The notes beneath the pieces were generated by a model. That model did not search any database and had not been told where the DNA came from. It saw only the letters and a list, made by a program, of their open reading frames with translations. Positions 4,866 to 6,988 of a stretch of DNA of 6,988 nt are shown here, piece after piece. A program made the translations under genes and the position numbers. Each line of letters begins with the position of its first letter. The first letter of the stretch is position 1. The DNA comes from Bacteroidales bacterium (lineage in GTDB: Bacteria > Bacteroidota > Bacteroidia > Bacteroidales > UBA7960). The DNA is taken from contig PWGY01000017.1 of the NCBI GenBank assembly GCA_003554665.1, positions 1 through 6,988 on the forward strand. The letters run 5' to 3'.

Positions 4866-6988
4866 TCAATCCTTGCCTTTCCGGGTTCCTTCCAGAAAAT
4901 CCTGCCGTAGCTTCTGAAGAATCTTAAGGGGAATCACCATGGACTCAGGGTCCTCCCTCAAAAAAACCTTAAGTTCCTGAACAGCTTTCTCATACATGTA
5001 AATATTCAAAAGGTTCATTAGCTGCTGGTCATCTGCAGGGATAAAACCGGCTTTTTTCTGGGTTTCAATATAAGTTTCAAGAAACCTGCCGGCCACCCTG
5101 GCATACCATTCTTCAAGTATTTCAAGTGGGTGTTGCACATCTGAAGGAATGAACTCCTCGCGGGTAAAATACCCTTTATAGACAGAAAAGTGAAAGGAAC
5201 TGAGCAAGGAAGCCACATCTTTAAGCGGGCTGTGTTTGATCCGGCGGACACTCAATTCCCGCTCCAGCTCACCTTCAAAGTCAATGATCTGAAAGTCCTT
5301 GCCGGTGAACAGTACTTTATCAAGTTTGTAGTTGCCGTGAATTCTGATCTTCATCCCGTCAATTTTTCCATTTTCCAGGATTGCCCGGGCCGCAGACAAA
5401 AAGACGTCTTCGGAATCAAGTATCTGCACCAGCAGATCCTTACACTTTTCCGGATAAACCGATGAAGACCTGATCTCATTAAAAGTCCTCCGGGTAAAAG
5501 TCCTCAGTGACTGATACAGCGATTTCTGGTAAAGCAGGGAAAACTTCTCGGGTCGAAATTGCATATTGTCTTTCAGAGAGGCCAATGCCAGATGCATTTC
5601 AGCCGTCCGTTGCCCGAGCAATCCGGCCATTTCAAGATAGAAAGGCCCGACCATTTCATCAAGCATGTGGTCACCAGGACCCTTTCCTGCACTGATCTTT
5701 TCCCTTTCAGACAGTAATTTGTCGAAAAAGTCTTCGATTGAAGTCTGTGTCATCTCCCAGGCAGTTCCCACATTGGGGATCAGTTCCATAAGCAGTGCCA
5801 CTGAGGTATCTTCCAGACTGGGGCTACGGTATTCCAGCCTGCCCAGATAAGATGGAATGCGGGCAAAGCTGGTATGACGGGTCAGGTTCTTCATGATCTC
5901 TACCTCCGGGTTTTCACCTTCCTGCGGGCTACGGTATACTTTCAGGAAGAAATTGTCGCCATAAACCACCGAAGAATTGGTGTCTTTTGAAGTGATGAGA
6001 TGAGGGATCAGGCTGGGGTTGCCGGCAAGATGCTTTTTGAGCCGGCTGCCTGACTTCCCTTTGATGACTCCGTTCAGGCCCTTAAGCTGGGAACGTCTGC
6101 GCAACAGGTCAAACAATACTTCATGGAGCTTTGTATCTACGGATCCATCATAGATCACACCTTCAATACCGTCAATCACAAGGGGAGAGATCACTGAATC
6201 CGGATGCTGTGAGCGGAGCCTGGAAGCCCCGTTATTGAGGGCCAGTGACACAGGCATGAGGTATATTTCATTGGCCGCCTCAATCAGGTCAAAACGCACT
6301 ATAAAAACCCAGGGTGTACCACTGCGCTCTTCAACCCTGATGAGGTCGAGCAGTTCAATGTTCCGGAGTTTTCTTGTATCTCCACGGAACCATTTAATAT
6401 GTATCAGGTAGTCATACAGGGCCTTCTTTACCGTATGCTGAAGCTCTTCCGTCATTTGATCCCAATCGTTCCGGGTAAATTCATACTGCTGACGCTCACG
6501 TGAGATTTTCGGAAAAAGTTTTTTACCAGGAGGCCTGAGTTCAAACCAGAAATAGTTTTTAAACTGCATGGTAAAGGGCCAGGGCTCATCCGATATCACG
6601 GGAAAATCATTACGACTGAATACCTCAACAGGCGTGTTACCGGCATAATCCGCCAGATCCAGCTCCACATACTGTGAATAGCGGGAAAGGTTGACCACCA
6701 CAAGGAGTCTTTCCTCTTCATAAGAACGGATGAAAGCCAGTATCCTGGGGTTGTTGGTATTGACAAACTCCAGGGAACCCCGGCCAAAAGCCTTATACTG
6801 ACGCCTTTTTGCGAGAACCCTTCTTTTCCACCAAAGGAAAGAGGACGGGTTTTTCTCCTGGTTCTCTACATTGACAGAGGTATAATGATAATGGGGATCA
6901 ATGACCAGTGGCAGAAAAAGCTGCTGGGGATCCGCATTGGAAAACCCGGCGTTTTTATCGGGTGACCACTGCATGGGTGTCCGGACAC
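4866..6988 (-). CDS. treS: Trehalose synthase (TreS) fused to maltokinase-like domain, C-terminal ~706 residues, 5' end outside window
   Basis: Residues are numbered from the internal Met at 6974; the frame continues upstream as VRTP, giving RTPMQWSP, a hallmark of TreS just after the GH13 barrel. Roughly 400 N-terminal residues, including the GH13 catalytic residues, are missing. TreS interconverts trehalose and maltose. Residues 1-150 cover the end of the barrel (NVENQEKNPSS 35-45, FGRGSLEF 63-70) and the C-terminal beta domain. Residues from about 160 form a maltokinase-like region: an N-terminal cap (about 175-300) where the common RWFGGK motif is only KWFRGD (194-199), a kinase N-lobe with SVVYGDNFFLKVYR (335-348; ATP-site Lys345) and Glu359, and a C-lobe with IDFEGE (564-569) and RRIKHSPLKDVA (577-588). 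The catalytic loop reads HGNYKLDKVL (546-555), where active maltokinases have HGDxHLGQVL, so Asn548 and Lys553 replace the catalytic Asp and a metal ligand. TreS activity is likely; kinase activity is doubtful. A terminator follows the stop at 4868-4866. Confidence 0.92.
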   Translation of the reverse strand, partial: VRTPMQWSPDKNAGFSNADPQQLFLPLVIDPHYHYTSVNVENQEKNPSSFLWWKRRVLAKRRQYKAFGRGSLEFVNTNNPRILAFIRSYEEERLLVVVNLSRYSQYVELDLADYAGNTPVEVFSRNDFPVISDEPWPFTMQFKNYFWFELRPPGKKLFPKISRERQQYEFTRNDWDQMTEELQHTVKKALYDYLIHIKWFRGDTRKLRNIELLDLIRVEERSGTPWVFIVRFDLIEAANEIYLMPVSLALNNGASRLRSQHPDSVISPLVIDGIEGVIYDGSVDTKLHEVLFDLLRRRSQLKGLNGVIKGKSGSRLKKHLAGNPSLIPHLITSKDTNSSVVYGDNFFLKVYRSPQEGENPEVEIMKNLTRHTSFARIPSYLGRLEYRSPSLEDTSVALLMELIPNVGTAWEMTQTSIEDFFDKLLSEREKISAGKGPGDHMLDEMVGPFYLEMAGLLGQRTAEMHLALASLKDNMQFRPEKFSLLYQKSLYQSLRTFTRRTFNEIRSSSVYPEKCKDLLVQILDSEDVFLSAARAILENGKIDGMKIRIHGNYKLDKVLFTGKDFQIIDFEGELERELSVRRIKHSPLKDVASLLSSFHFSVYKGYFTREEFIPSDVQHPLEILEEWYARVAGRFLETYIETQKKAGFIPADDQQLMNLLNIYMYEKAVQELKVFLREDPESMVIPLKILQKLRQDFLEGTRKGKD

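Noticed and set aside
6972..6974. Met at 6974 as the start of a free-standing 702-residue protein
   Set aside because: The frame continues to the window edge as VRTP, and RTPMQWSP is an internal TreS motif, so the true start lies outside the window.

Overview
The window is one co-oriented block of trehalose and alpha-glucoside metabolism. All four recognisable genes lie on the minus strand, so transcription runs from right to left. Weak or absent Shine-Dalgarno sequences, AT-rich intergenic DNA, and the style of the TreS-maltokinase and GH65 proteins suggest a Bacteroidota bacterium or a close relative. This assignment is by eye and tentative; no marker gene is present.

Layout in the direction of transcription: (1) 6988-4866, the C-terminal ~706 residues of a trehalose synthase (TreS, GH13) fused to a maltokinase-like domain, with the 5' end outside the window. 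It is followed by a convincing intrinsic terminator (4843-4798). (2) A 281-bp AT-rich intergenic region (4865-4585) must hold the signals for the next unit. It contains an 18-bp inverted repeat 28 bp before the next start. (3) 4584-3049, a 511-residue fusion of a beta-phosphoglucomutase-like HAD domain with a trehalose-6-phosphate phosphatase (OtsB-type) domain. (4) A 125-bp gap with a small GC-rich hairpin and a 9-bp direct repeat. (5) 2923-518, an 801-residue GH65 enzyme with phosphorylase-type motifs. (6) A 17-bp gap, then 500-1, the first 166 residues of trehalose-6-phosphate synthase (OtsA, GT20), cut by the left edge of the window.

Together the genes encode both synthesis and breakdown. 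OtsA makes trehalose 6-phosphate from UDP-glucose and glucose 6-phosphate, and the phosphatase domain releases trehalose. TreS interconverts trehalose and maltose, and a working maltokinase would send maltose to maltose 1-phosphate for the GlgE glucan route. If GH65 is a phosphorylase acting on trehalose or a related disaccharide, it yields beta-glucose 1-phosphate. The mutase-like domain would convert this to glucose 6-phosphate, which is also an OtsA substrate. The fused HAD protein therefore joins a synthetic and a degradative step on one chain.

Three points deserve a second look. The kinase half of TreS-maltokinase has a rewritten catalytic loop: HGN replaces HGD, and Lys stands at the usual metal-ligand position, so it may be a pseudokinase. 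The HAD-phosphatase and GH65 pair looks like a split version of the three-domain mycobacterial protein OtsB1. The gap between those two genes has unusual small structure. Nothing here resembles a mobile element, CRISPR array or RNA gene.
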